A stretch of DNA of 64,000 nt from Ceratopteris richardii. Its lineage: Eukaryota > Streptophyta > Polypodiopsida > Polypodiales > Pteridaceae. The translations under genes and the position numbers were made by a program. Shown here piece by piece: positions 44,640-54,760 of the stretch. Location: contig CM035412.1 in the NCBI GenBank assembly GCA_020310875.1, positions 137,812,761 through 137,876,760 of the forward strand, read 5' to 3'. Every line of letters begins with the position of its first letter. Position 1 is the stretch's first letter. Under the pieces are notes generated by a model that worked only from the letters and a program-made list of their open reading frames with translations, searched no databases and was not told the origin of the DNA.

Positions 44640-45533
44640 CAGCAAAATGAATCAAATCTAGAAGCAGCAATGGAAGGCTCTCCCCACGAAATTGATCCAG
44701 AGCAATTTAAAGCCGTACCCTCAGAGACAATGAAGACCATCTTGGAAAGCTATGCGGATCTATTAGATGCTCATGATGAGTTGGAAAGGGAACATGATGA
44801 GCTACGTGGCCAGCTCAAGGAACAGGAGGCTCCAACCAAGGTAATAGAACCGGCCTCGACTTCAGAGGAAGTGAAGGCATTGACAGAACAGGTGGTTGAG
44901 CTCCAGAAAAAGTTACTAGAGTATGAAAGGCAACCCTCTCCAGTTATAGAACCTGAGCCAGAAGACTTGGTTCCCATTGAGGTAGATGATTCGTACGAGG
45001 AACCATACGTTCCTATGCCAATGCCAGACGGGCAACAAACCTTCGAGGCAATGGATACCTTAGAAGTGGAAGCACCTGAATGGCTTCAGTCATTAGAGAA
45101 GACAGCGAACACCCACGATGAACGAGTAGCAATACAGATCCAATCATTAGCCAAATTAGAAGACACTGTCATCAAGTCCGAGTATTTCAGACGTATGTCC
45201 CATCACAGGTGGATAGGGACCAATGATGATCAGTATGTGCCATATTGCATATTATTGGCTGATTACAACGCAGAGATCCAACGACAATGTGGGAAAGCCC
45301 CCACCTCCAGTTTGGCCCCGACGATATACCAGAGAGTGCGAAAAGAGGATCTATTCATCAACCCACTTGGAGGATCCGTCTCTTGGAGACTTATCCTAAA
45401 ATGGTACGAACCTGGAATAACATGCCCCTCTTTATTAAGTACAATCCTTGTTATGCCCCAGTCCTACGAAGACGCACATGGCCCGAATTCACCATTGCTG
45501 TCAAGAACATCAAAGGCTGTGCCAAGTGGCTAA
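44640..45533 (+). pseudogene. G2 third-frame protein, coiled coil and following domain
   Basis: Same register. The coiled coil continues (ESYADLLDAHDELEREHDEL, EVKALTEQVVELQKKLLEYE), followed by an acidic Pro-rich hinge and a compact segment (EWLQSLEKTANTHDERVAIQI, KSEYFRRMSHHRWIGTNDDQY, VRKEDLFINPLGGSVSWRLIL). A frame change is needed near 45411-45420, because the conserved continuation (NNMPLFIKYNPCYAPVLRR) is in another register; the residues after about 45420 in this frame are out of register. Confidence 0.65.
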
Positions 45534-46237
45534 ATTATGTTTATCTAGCACCTCCATGAGGACCTCCCACTGTAAATTACATGATTTCTACTATCAGGCA
45601 CTGGAGCACTTGACTACGCAATACACCCGATGTGATGGCACAAATGTGTATGAAAATATTTGAATTAATGCTGATCACATTCAGGACATTTAAAAACATT
45701 AAGGATCCCCACTTCTCAGGAGCAGGCTTCATTACAGGCAACCAAGACCTAGTTTACGACATGAGCACCACCCCATCAATAGAAATAATATATGCTTGGC
45801 ACGCCAGAATAAAGTACCTCCCAGCTTGTTTTAAACAGACTTTCGAGGAGATGTTCATAACGGGATTCTGGGAATATCACTCAGAAATTTTTGTACCCAG
45901 GCCTTCACATCTCCTCCACTTATTTGCTGTGGAGAGAACCATACATTCAGAACAACTGCGGGTGCCACACCCGGACGTACCAGCACCAGTGAATTGGGAC
46001 GCATTATTAACAGATCTAGCACGGGGGCTCAGATTAGAAGAACATCACCTCGCCTCCGACGTCGTCCAATACTACGTTCAACGAACATCTAGACAAGGGT
46101 CTGTCAGGGGCGACAGACGCGAGAGTGGGGGGGGTGTTGGCAGCAATCAGGGAACCGAAGGAGCCACAAGACGAAGAGAGTCAGAGCGAAGGGACATCAC
46201 AAGCAGACATGGCAGTCAAAGAAGATCTGGCAAGTAG
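45411..46237 (+). pseudogene. G2 third-frame protein, C-terminal part running into the 3' LTR
   Basis: In the shifted register: MPLFIKYNPCYAPVLRRRTWP, EFTIAVKNIKGCAKWLNYVYL, a TGA at 45557, one more stop near 45615, then QMCMKIFELMLITFRTFKNI and TGNQDLVYDMSTTPSIEIIYAWHARIKYL. G1 keeps matching pieces at 1182-1781. The frame passes through the polypurine tract (RESGGGVG) and about 33 codons of the LTR before a TAG at 46235. Confidence 0.65.
46121..46134 (+). other. G2 polypurine tract
   Basis: GAGAGTGGGGGGGG directly precedes the 3' LTR; it is coding in the third frame. Confidence 0.85.
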
Positions 46238-46828
46238 GCCATCTAAATTTTTCAGACATCAAGGAGTTGAGCACACAAGAAGACAGAGCAAGTAGGGAGC
46301 TCAAAGGTATGTATGACAAATCAATAGAGGAAATCCCTACACAAATAGTGATTTTCATCACTAAAAACCATTGTAAATATCATTTCGTATTTTGGTAGCT
46401 CCATTTTGTGCAAGCCAAGGAGTCCTTGAGCTTGAGGAGCTTTAGAAGTATCTACCTGCCAATTTTCATATTTTTTAGATCTCGTTTGAGCCCTCTAATA
46501 AGCCCTGGAACCTAATTTTTAACTAGGCCGGACACTAGGTCGGAACAGGGCCAAAGCTAGTCAAAAACTATAAAAGGAGCTAGAGAGCTCATTTTTGAGG
46601 TTGGATTGTAATTGAAATGAACTTGTAAGAGCTTTTTGAAAGTAATCGAAGAACTCCATTGCTTCTCACTCTTTGTCTTGCCGTGTGTGCGCGTGTGTGT
46701 GTATGTGTGTGCATGCTTGTGTGCTTCTCACTCACGCACTTGTGCCTCCACTTGCTCGAGGTCTTCATACCATCCTCACGTCTTCCCGGATTGACATTAA
46801 AGGAGGTGCTACTCATCACTGAGCTACA
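46135..46828 (+). repeat. G2 3' LTR
   Basis: 694 bp, TGTTGGCAGCAATC to GAGCTACA. I count about eight differences from 30006-30699, mostly transitions, near 1 percent divergence. Confidence 0.97.
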
Positions 46829-46833
46829 GATGT
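46829..46833 (+). repeat. Target-site duplication of G2, right copy
   Basis: GATGT, as at 30001-30005. Confidence 0.95.
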
Positions 46834-47218
46834 CTTATATATGCATGCAACACAAGGCCGAATATACATTTCCCAGTTGAGTCGACTCATGCATAGCCTT
46901 GTCACTAAGCATTGGGAAGCGGTGAAACATGTGTTTAGATATCTCAAAGGCACTTTGAGTTTTGGCCTCTTTTATAGAAGAGATATTCAACCATGCTTGC
47001 ATGCTTTTATAGATAGTGATTGGGTTGGTTTTCATGATACTCGCATGTCCACTAGTGGTAATTGCTTCTTCCTTGGAGACTCATGCATATCTTGCTTGAG
47101 TAAGAAGCAACCTACAATGGTGACATCGAGTTGTGAAGCTGAGTATACAGGGAAACTTTCATAGCTATAGTGGAATGTATATGGTTGAGATGCCTATTGA
47201 TGGATCTTTGCATGGATA
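46829..47218 (+). pseudogene. Copia D RT end and RNase H, first part
   Basis: Resumes LIYACNTRPNIHFPV (frame shifted soon after). Then HWEAVKHVFRYLKGTLSFGLFY, AFIDSDWVGFHDTRMSTSG with the first RNase H Asp, and CLSKKQPTMVTSSCEAEY with the Glu. Degraded codons follow until a poly(T) insert begins at 47219. Confidence 0.85.
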
Positions 47219-47430
47219 TTTTTTTTTTAATAAAAGGAAGTTCAGCCTTAGCCTACTCTCCCAGACTTGTATTAAATTAAGAAAAGGAAAAGTACAAGTG
47301 AAGGGGACTAGTGCCCATGGGACCCCCCAAGTCCCACAGAGCTGGGGAAGGACTTACAAAGTTTAGATGGCATTACAAAGAAGGTTAATCACCCTCTCAT
47401 TACCCTCATGCGAGGCCCACTTGGAGATTG
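47219..47430 (-). mobile_element. Poly(T)-headed insert in copia D RNase H, possible non-LTR retroposon end (antisense)
   Basis: Ten T residues followed by TAATAAAAGG and about 200 bp unrelated to copia. Coding for RNase H resumes near 47431 (DAAMHILIDTQSVLVV). A poly(T) head on the plus strand is what an inserted LINE or SINE 3' end in antisense would show. No target duplication or protein match was confirmed. Confidence 0.35.
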
Positions 47431-47690
47431 ATGCTGCTATGCATATTCTCATTGATACTCAGAGTGTATTGGTTGTGTTGCACAAAACCTAGTGTTTCAT
47501 GCACATACCAAACATGTTGAGGTGCATTATTACTATGTGAGAGAGCGCCTTCATGGAGGAGATATTGATTTGGTATATGTACCTACAGAAGATAATGTGG
47601 TAGACATATTCAACAAAGCTCTTCCACAAGAAAAGTTTGAAGCTTTTCACAAAGCTTTAGGCTTATTACCTTGTGGGGGACTGATTTGTC
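47431..47690 (+). pseudogene. Copia D RNase H, C-terminal end
   Basis: IDTQSVLVV, then in a shifted frame FHAHTKHVEVHYYYVRERLHGG, LVYVPTEDNVVDIFNKALPQEKFEAFHKALGLL. This is the standard copia polyprotein end; a stop lies before the polypurine CAAGGGGGAGTT. Confidence 0.85.
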
Positions 47691-47732
47691 ACTCCCTGTA
47701 TGTGTTCACATCATTCGCTCCAAGGGGGAGTT

Positions 47733-48023
47733 TGTTATACTTATGTGTTCCTCGACTAGCTTTGATGTGAACCTTTTCCCTATACATGGACACTTTTTAC
47801 TCTAGTGCTGGCTAGAGTTTTTTTTCCCATGTTACCACATACATGATTCACTCATATGTGGTGGTACTTTGTACTTAAGAATATTATTTAGCTCTTACTT
47901 TAGTTCAAATCATCATCAAGAGAGAGCTATTCCATCCATCCGTCTTCTTTGTGTGTCTTGCTGCACTTGTGCTCCTTGTGTGTGCTTCTTGTGTGTCTCT
48001 CGCACTTCTATACACACCCAACA
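47733..48023 (+). repeat. Copia D 3' LTR
   Basis: TGTTATACTTATGTG to CACACCCAACA, 291 bp, preceded by the polypurine tract CAAGGGGGAGTT (47721-47732). There is no 5' partner in the window. Boundaries are from the TG/CA ends. Confidence 0.75.
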
Positions 48024-48438
48024 TGAGATGCATGCAATGTCAATGATTCTAGTCATGAAAAGAACCAAAAACAAATAGAAGCAAGAATATAGAAAAAGAT
48101 GGAAACAATGATAAGAATATAAGGCAATCTCAAAAGAGGAACATTGAATTCTTCCATTGCCATAATAAATACTATTTAAAGAAAGTTTTTCAAGATTTTA
48201 AGGATGTCAAATCAAAAGGGTAGATTCATGGGCATGTTAAACAATTGGTTGCACCTCATTCTTCATCAATGAAGATAAATTAATCAATGACTATGGTTGA
48301 TTCTCTCTCCTACACATGACTTTTAGATTTTGGTGCTTCTTTTCAGGTTACACCACATTGAGATTGGTTTTCCACTTACGCAACAAAGTTTCTTGGCACA
48401 TTCTTGGTTCACTAAGACTTGGACATGCCTTTTAGTGA

Positions 48439-48653
48439 TGTTGTTGGGATTGAATATGTTATAGTTCAATTTGTAGATGGTTCTCTATTCATCATGCATG
48501 ATGCTCATCATATTCCTCAATGTTGTTGGGATTGAAGATGTTATAGTTCAATTTGTAGATGGTTCTCTATTCACCATACATAATGCAATGTATGGTGAAT
48601 AGAGAACCATCTACCATGTTATAGTTCAATTTGTAGATGGTTCTCTATTCATC
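48439..48653 (+). repeat. Threefold repeat in copia F relic
   Basis: The block GTTATAGTTCAATTTGTAGA plus TGGTTCTCTATTCA occurs three times (near 48458, 48540 and 48619). The latter two flank an inverted copy. Confidence 0.8.
48555..48614. repeat. Perfect 27-bp inverted repeat with 6-nt loop
   Basis: Left arm 48555-48581 (starts GTAGATGGTTCTCTATTC), loop AATGCA at 48582-48587, right arm 48588-48614, the exact reverse complement. It would form a strong hairpin in DNA or RNA. Confidence 0.9.
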
Positions 48654-48952
48654 ATAATAATGCAATGTAATGTCAATTATTAAGCTTGGTGACATGGTTT
48701 AAAAGTTATTTTTTATGCCCAATAATTCACATATAAAAATGCAAAATGGAGATTTCAAAAGGGAACAAAGATGTCTCACTCTGTACAAGATTTCTATGTA
48801 AAAAGGAACACCTTTTAGCTCAACATGGCAACTGCAAAAGGCATGAGAGATTGCTCATTCTATCCCTTGTTTTGTATCAACATGGATCACTTTCAACCTT
48901 TTATCTAGTGGCCTATGGTTGTCATATGGCATGCTCTTTTGCACCAGATTGT

Positions 48953-49504
48953 TGAAGATAAATGTACAAGCTCATTTTCACATGAGATATGCTTGGATAA
49001 ATTTACCAAATATAAAGATAAAGGAAAAGAAGAGAAAAGAAAAAAAAAGTCTAGTCAAAATTCATGATGAGTAAAAGATACAATATCTGCCTTGTAGTAA
49101 GTGGCATGTAGTGGGCAATCAAATGAAAGTGGTGAGTTAAGAAGGAGGCACAAACTTCTTCACATGCTCATTGGTTATAAAAGTGGAGTGGGAGCACATT
49201 CTAAACAAGGAGAGAAAGAGGAAAGAGCTCTCAATAGTCGGATCTGGTCATTTTGTCATTTTGTCTTCCCATTAATCCTTCCAGCCGCACGCCATTTTGT
49301 ACACAACTCTGTTGTGAAGCTCATATCTCAGTGTATATGTAGTGTCAAATATCTTTCTCAATGGATATACATATATAGGGAGTTATCAATCCCAGAGTGA
49401 ATTTCAATTCTTCAGCATACTTGTGTGGACAAGTAGGTCATCTTCGTCAGTTGCCTTTCCTAATCAAAACTTGTCCAAATCAAGTTATTTATATCGTTTT
49501 AGAA
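48953..49504 (+). repeat. Copia H 5' LTR, partial
   Basis: Matches 53042-53470 closely, then carries only one copy of the ~180-bp unit that is present three times in the 3' LTR. It ends by deletion into Gag. Confidence 0.8.
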
Positions 49505-50010
49505 ATTCCAAGGATCCTACAATCCTCATAAAGGTATAACATGCTATCATTGTGGTAAAGTAGGACACTATGCTAGTGATTGTAAGAGTGGAAGACCAAA
49601 TGGTGGCAATCAAAGGATCCAAAGCAACTATGCAAGTACCTCAAGTGAAGGAAGCAAGGACACACTACTTGCAATGAGACATGAGTATAGAAGCTCTTGT
49701 GAAGATGACAAAAAATGGTACATTGATTCAGGTTGTAGTAACCATATGTCATGCTAAGGAAGTTTGTTCACTAATCTACAGGTGCCAGGTTGAAAAGGAT
49801 GCATTGAAATAGGTGATGATACTCAACACATGATTGAACATATTGAGATATAAGGCTTGGAGATACAAGTAGAGCAAAGGTACTATCTAATGTTCTTTAT
49901 GTTCCTACAATTTCAAAGAACTTGATTTTAGTAGCAAAAATGGTAGACAAGGGTTATCATGTCATATTCAATGAGAATTGGTGCTTCATAAAGAATCCAA
50001 AGGAAGACTT
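49505..50010 (+). pseudogene. Copia H Gag knuckle and protease
   Basis: CYHCGKVGHYASDC (CX2CX4HX4C, all ligands) starts near 49540. KKWYIDSGCSNHMSC is an intact protease active site. Later blocks (VLYVPTISKNLILVAKM) are split by shifts and stops. Confidence 0.8.
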
Positions 50011-50954
50011 CAAGGTCTCGAGGTAAAAGAAAAGGAAGGATGTTCACTTTGGATGTCCGACATCCACATGGAAAGGTCATGTACATTCAATGTGGGAATA
50101 AGAAGATTTCATAGCTGGACTAATGGCACAAAAGAATAGGACACATCAACATTCCAAAGCTAGAGGACATGAGCAAACATGAAGTGGTAAGAGGTCTTCC
50201 AAAATTTAATAGCATTGGATCCACTACATGAGTTATGTGAAGCTTGTCAACTAGGAAAGCAAACAACGCAGCCATTCAAGAGGAGCAACTATGTGGCCCT
50301 AAATGTCTTGGACTTGATACATACGGATGTATGGGGAATAACCCAAGAGGCATCAATGGATGGTAATAGATTTTTTGTCACCTCCATTGATGATCACTCA
50401 AGAAAGCTATGGCTGTTTTGTATGAAGCAAAAATCAGAGGTGTTTTGTATACTCAAAAGATTCAAAGTTGAAGTTGAAAAAGAAACAGGACCTATCAAAA
50501 CCTTAAGGTCCGATGGTGGAGGAGAATACTTTTTAAAAGAATTTTCAGATTTTCTACAAGAGAATGGGATCAAAAGGCAGTGTATACACCACAACAAAAT
50601 GGAGTAGCTGAGAGGAAAAATAGGCAAATTGTTGAAATTGCAAGATGCATGCTCAACGAGATGAAGGTACCATTGTAATATTGGGCTGAAGCTACCACAA
50701 CCGCCATTTACTTGATGAATAGGTGCACAATATTGAAAATACATCACTTGACTCAAGAGGAGGTATATTCCAGTAAGAAACCTAATCTTACATACCTGAA
50801 AGTGTTTGGATGTGTTTGCTTTGTTCACATTCCACAAGAAGTTAGAACAAAGATGGAACCAAGGTCAGAAAAATGCATTTTCATCGGCTACTCGATGGAG
50901 CAAAAAGAGTACAAGTGTTACAACCCTAGAACAAAGGAAGTAAGAGTCTCGTGA
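50011..50954 (+). pseudogene. Copia H integrase
   Basis: The zinc finger remains (RIGHINIPKLEDM ... CEACQLGKQTTQPF). The core has IHTDVWGITQEASMDG with the first Asp, RSDGGGEYFLKEF with the second, and, in a shifted frame, YTPQQNGVAERKNR with the Glu. FGCVCFVHIPQEV and FIGYSMEQKEYKCYNP end the domain. At least one frame shift near 50580 inactivates it. Confidence 0.85.
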
Positions 50955-52289
50955 GATGTGGTCTTTCGATGCACTAAGACCATGGTATGAAGATAAAGAA
51001 AAGGAAAATATTCTTGAAGAAGATTGTGATGATTATGCTGGAACAAATCAAAGAGAAGTTCAACAATCAAGCACAAAGGTTTCAGGTCTAGAGGCATCTA
51101 CATCAAATGAAGAATGTTCAACATGGAGGGGGATTCATTCTTTTTCTCCAAATTCAGCTCATAGTAGAGTCGAAGAAGCAAGTGCTACTCCAAACAATGA
51201 GATAGATGCAAGTGAAGAAGAATATGAAGAGGTAATCACTCCAAACGTAAAGCTGAATAGGTTAAAGAAGAAACTTTCTAAAGGAAATGAAAGAAGATAT
51301 TCAAGGACAAGGTATCCAACTCAAAGGCCGAGTTATGATAATTTCATGGCAAAACATTTTGCATACATGATGCAAATTATCAAAGACAAAGAGCCTGAGA
51401 CATTGAAGAAACTTGCACACAAAAGGAATGAAAGCAAGCTGTGAAAGAGGAGATCAAAGCTCTCAAAGATAATCACACATGGGAACTAGTGCCAAAGAAA
51501 GAAGGTATGAAGATTTTTCCAAACAAATGGGTGTTTAAAGTAAAGAGGAATGGTGATGGTTCACTAGCTAGATATAAAGCTAGATTAGTTGCCAAAGGAT
51601 TTAAACAAACACAAGGCATAGATTATGATGAAGTTTTCAGCCTTGTTGCAAAGATGGGAACAATCAGAACATTAATAACAATTGGTGCTTCAAGGAGATG
51701 GCCATTATATCAACTCGACATCAAAAAAGCTTTTCTCAATGGAGAACTACAAGAAGAGGTATACATGAGTAAACCGGTTGGATTTGAAGATGAAAACCAT
51801 CCAGAATTTTTTCGCAGGTTGAAAAAGGCACTTTATGGCTTGAAGCAAGCACCAAGAGCATGGAATCAGAGATTGGTAGAATATCTAATTAAGTGTGGAT
51901 ACAACCCAAGTAGTGCAGATCCTTCAGTGTACATGAAGAAGGAAGAAAATAGAGAGGTATATATTTGCATATACGTCGATGACCTCATCATAACAAGAAA
52001 TGATGTTATAGGGATTAAAGATGTACATGAAGAAGGAAGAAAATAGAGAGGTATATATTTGCATATACGTCGATGACCTCATCATAACAAGAAATGATGT
52101 TATAGGGATTAAAGATGTCAAAATGAAGCTTGGTAAGGAGTTTAAAATTTCAGATTCGGAGAGCTAAAACATTTTTTAGGAATTGAAGTTGTTAATGGAA
52201 AAAGTGGCATCTACTTGATGCAAAGGAGGTACTTGTTGGATGTTCTTTTCAGATTTGGAATGAGTGAATGCAAACCACTCACTTAACCC
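50955..52289 (+). pseudogene. Copia H linker and reverse transcriptase
   Basis: Acidic linker 50956-51444, then RT 51441-52046: NHTWELVPKKEGMK, NKWVFKVKRNGDGS, YDEVFSLVAKM, LDIKKAFLNGEL, YGLKQAPRAW and YVDDLIITRND. A 94-bp tandem duplication at 51928 copies the YVDD block and shifts the frame. Beyond it, HFLGIEVVNGKSGIYLMQRRYL is readable. Confidence 0.88.
51928..52115 (+). repeat. 94-bp tandem duplication across the RT active site of copia H
   Basis: TGTACATGAAGAAGG begins at 51928 and 52022; the copies look identical for 94 bp and are bounded by TGT. 94 is not a multiple of three, so the frame is lost. Confidence 0.95.
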
Positions 52290-52997
52290 ATGGACACAAA
52301 TACAAAGATTTGCTCAAATGATGGAGAAATATTGGAAGATGTAACGACATACAAAAGCATTGTAGGATCATTAATCTATGCAAACATTACAAGACCTGAT
52401 TTATCTTATGTTGTTGGTGTACTTTTTGAGTTTATGCAAGTGTCGACAAGTGAGCATTTAAATTCAGCCAAGAGAGTGTTGAGATACATAAAACATACAA
52501 TTAATCATGCTTTGTTTTACAAGTTTGATGAAGAATTATAGGTCAAAGGCTTTAGCAATGCTGATTGGGCAGGTTCAAAGAAAGGTAGGAGAACAACCTC
52601 AGGTTATGTGTTCATGATAGGAAGCAAACCTATCACATGGAGCTCAAAGAAACAACCTACCACTGCACTTTCATCCATGGAGGCTGAATATAGAGGATTA
52701 GCATTTGCCATATGTGAAGCAATGTGGATTAAGAAACTTTATGCTGATCTTGAAGTGCAAGTTGGAACCATCCCTATATACGGTGATAACATGTCAAGTA
52801 CTTGCTTGGCAAGCAATCCTATGTTTCATGCAAGGAGCAAGCACATGGAGGTCCACTACCATTATGTAAGGGAGAAGATATTAAGCAAAGATGTGGAGAT
52901 AAAGTTAATCAAAACCAAAGATCAGTTTGCAGATATGTTTACAATGTTCTTGGATGCTTCTAAACTCAAAGATTTCAAGGATGTGATAAATTTGTAG
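52290..52997 (+). pseudogene. Copia H RT end and RNase H
   Basis: YKSIVGSLIYANITRPDLSY, a stop at 52539, then FSNADWAGSKKGRRTTSG (first Asp, in ADWA), SSMEAEYRGLAFA (Glu), YGDNMSSTCLASNP (Asp) and HARSKHMEVHYHYVREKI. It is followed by the polypurine GAGGGGGAGTTT before the 3' LTR. Confidence 0.88.
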
Positions 52998-53041
52998 GGC
53001 ATGATTGAAGATAACTCCCAAATGAGCTTGAGGGGGAGTTT

Positions 53042-54250
53042 TGAAGATAAATGTACAAGCTCATTTTCACATGAGCTATGCTTGGATAAATTTACCAAAT
53101 ATAAAGATAAACGAAAAGAAGAGAAAACAAAAAAATAAAAAAAAATTTCTAGTCAAAATTCATGACGAGTAAAACATACAATATCTCCATTGTAGTAAGT
53201 GGCATGTAGTGGGCAATCAAATGGAAGTGGTGAGTTAAGAAGGAAACAAAAACTTCTTCACATGCTCATTGGTTATAAAAGTGGAGTGGAAGCATGTTCT
53301 AAACAAGGAGAGAAAGAGGAAACAACTCCCAATAGTTAGATCTGGTCATTTTGTCATTTTGTCTTCCCATAGACTCCTTCCAGCCGCACGTCATTTTGTA
53401 CATAGCTCTGCTGTGAAGCTCATTTCTCAGTGTATATCTGATCATTTCTTGCCTTTAAATACTCACTGGGAAGATTATCTTGTGCACTTTCTCTATCTCA
53501 AATATCTCCTTCAAATCTTATATATTCTGTGAGATATCAGTCAAAGAGTGAAATCTAGTTTTTTAGCATGTAGATATGTAGTCTATTTTGGTTGGTTAAG
53601 TTTCCCAACCAAAATGTATTCAAATTGCTTGATTTTTAACTTTTTCGAAAGATTTTTGCATATAATTTCTCTATCCCAAATATTTTTTTCAAAGGATTTA
53701 TATTCTGTGAGATATCTATGAGAGAGTAAATTCCATTTTTTCAGTATACTTGTGTGTGTAGGTGGTCTATTTTGGTAAGTTGAGTTTCCTGACTAGAAAT
53801 CGTCCAAATTACTTCATGTTTAGGTTTTTGGAAAGCTATTTGTGTGTTATTTCTCTATCTCAAATATCTTCCTCAAAGGGTATATATTCAGAGATTTATT
53901 AGTCTGAGAGTGAAGTTCAATTCTTCAACATACTTATGTGGATAGGTAGTTCATCTTCATCAATTGAGTTTCCTAATCAAAACTTGTCCAAAATAAGTTA
54001 TTTATAGCTTGTTAGAAAGATTTCTTTGTCTAATTTGATTGACTAAGGGAATATTCCATTTGAGTTTTGTATTGAGAGCAGAAAGCTATCTAAGGTGCAG
54101 ATGTTTGTCCAAGTGCTGGACATACAAGGGTTCACTACATGTTTTTGATGCGCATAGGAGAACTCATTCTCCACACAGATGTCTCATAGTGAAATAGAAT
54201 CTGTATCTTGTTTTAGATACTTAGATGTGTTTGATTTTTCTATTTTTATA
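53042..54250 (+). repeat. Copia H 3' LTR (right end uncertain)
   Basis: Starts TGAAGATAAATGTAC after the polypurine tract. It includes three tandem ~180-bp units (53488-54020). The right end lies somewhere in 54020-54255. Confidence 0.7.
53488..54020 (+). repeat. Three tandem ~180-bp units in copia H 3' LTR
   Basis: Units start at 53488, 53666 and 53850, each with TTTCTCTATCYCAAATAT. Each continues through GTGAGATAT or a variant, GAGAGTRAA and TCCAAATT/CAAATTGC blocks. Copies differ by roughly 20-30 percent, so the expansion is old. Confidence 0.8.
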
Positions 54251-54254
54251 TTTT

Positions 54255-54760
54255 ATGAGCATTGACAACATGGAAAGTGTCAATTAGGAATGCTCATAGA
54301 ATGCACATTGACTCTTCAATTCAGCCTTTATGTCTCGCTCATACAAATGTGTGTGGTGTTATACCAACCATATCCTTAGGTGTTTCTCTTTTCTTCATCA
54401 CTTTCACAAATAATGGTATTGGAAAAGTCTGGCTATATCTTATCTAGTTGAGGGATGAAGTTTTTTGTGTGTAGCATTAAAAAGCATTTAGTAGAGACCA
54501 GAAAAAGTAGTAAGATCAATGATTTATGTTGACATAATGGGGGTGAGTACATAGCCTGTGAATTCAACCATCCTTTCCAATATAAAGGAGTTATAAGAGA
54601 ACTTACAACTCCTTATTCTCCTTTAAATTGGAAACAAAGGTGAGTACATAGACCACGAATTCAACCTTTTTTTCTATTCCAAAGGAATTGGAAGATAACT
54701 TACAACTCCTTATTCTCCTTTAAAGTCTCTAATCTAATGAATTATGGAAAACTAATAGTT
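54255..54760 (+). pseudogene. Copia F relic: integrase, continued
   Basis: LAHTNVCGVIPTISLGVSLFFITFTNNG matches the first-Asp region of copia integrase (HTDVCGP), with the block GGEYIACEFN and TPYSPLNWKQR further on. It is degraded and duplicated in part: GGTGAGTACATAG is followed later by a second GGTGAGTACATAG block near 54640. Confidence 0.6.

Larger units (their letters stand above)
30006..46828 (+). mobile_element. G2: complete 16.8-kb Ty3/gypsy retrotransposon with long third frame
   Basis: The two LTRs are 694 bp each and differ at about eight positions by eye. A 5-bp duplication GATGT, a tRNA-Asp primer site, a 2-kb leader, a single-frame gag-pro-pol (32742-41999), a long third frame (42228-46237) and a polypurine tract complete it. 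The order protease-RT-RNase H-integrase is Ty3/gypsy. The primer site and the third frame after pol suggest Athila-type elements. Three in-frame stops break gag-pol and two or more break the third frame, so this copy would need help to move. It sits inside the RT of copia D. Confidence 0.95.
27369..48023 (+). mobile_element. Copia D: 5'-truncated Ty1/copia host of three insertions
   Basis: Pieces of one element: protease-integrase (27369-28948), RT (29700-30005), RNase H (46829-47218 and 47431-47690) and a 3' LTR (47733-48023). It is interrupted by an antisense copia fragment, by gypsy G2 and by a small poly(T)-headed insert. The 5' LTR and Gag are absent because the element begins in the middle of protease next to copia C. 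Confidence 0.85.
48024..48952 (+). pseudogene. Copia F relic: Gag knuckle and protease region
   Basis: Very degraded. FFHCHNKYYLKKVFQDFK resembles a ruined CCHC knuckle. LLDFGASFQVTPH and DWFSTY resemble the protease site, and VVGIEYVIVQFVDGS appears twice. The end near 48925-48952 (WHALLHQIV) may be the integrase zinc finger start. Element H interrupts it here; integrase remains continue at 54255. Confidence 0.6.
48953..54250 (+). mobile_element. Copia H: Ty1/copia element inside copia F, 5' end deleted
   Basis: Two LTR copies beginning TGAAGATAAATGTACAAG (48953 and 53042) flank Gag knuckle, protease, integrase, RT and RNase H. The primer site and Gag N-terminus are missing: the 5' LTR runs directly into the knuckle region near 49505. 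The right end of the 3' LTR is not fixed; copia F coding resumes near 54255. Several shifts and a 94-bp duplication break the frame. Confidence 0.8.

Noticed and set aside
42228-46237. Third frame of G2 as an envelope glycoprotein
   Set aside because: Position fits an env-like frame, but no signal peptide, transmembrane helix or cysteine pattern of a surface glycoprotein is visible. I leave the function open.
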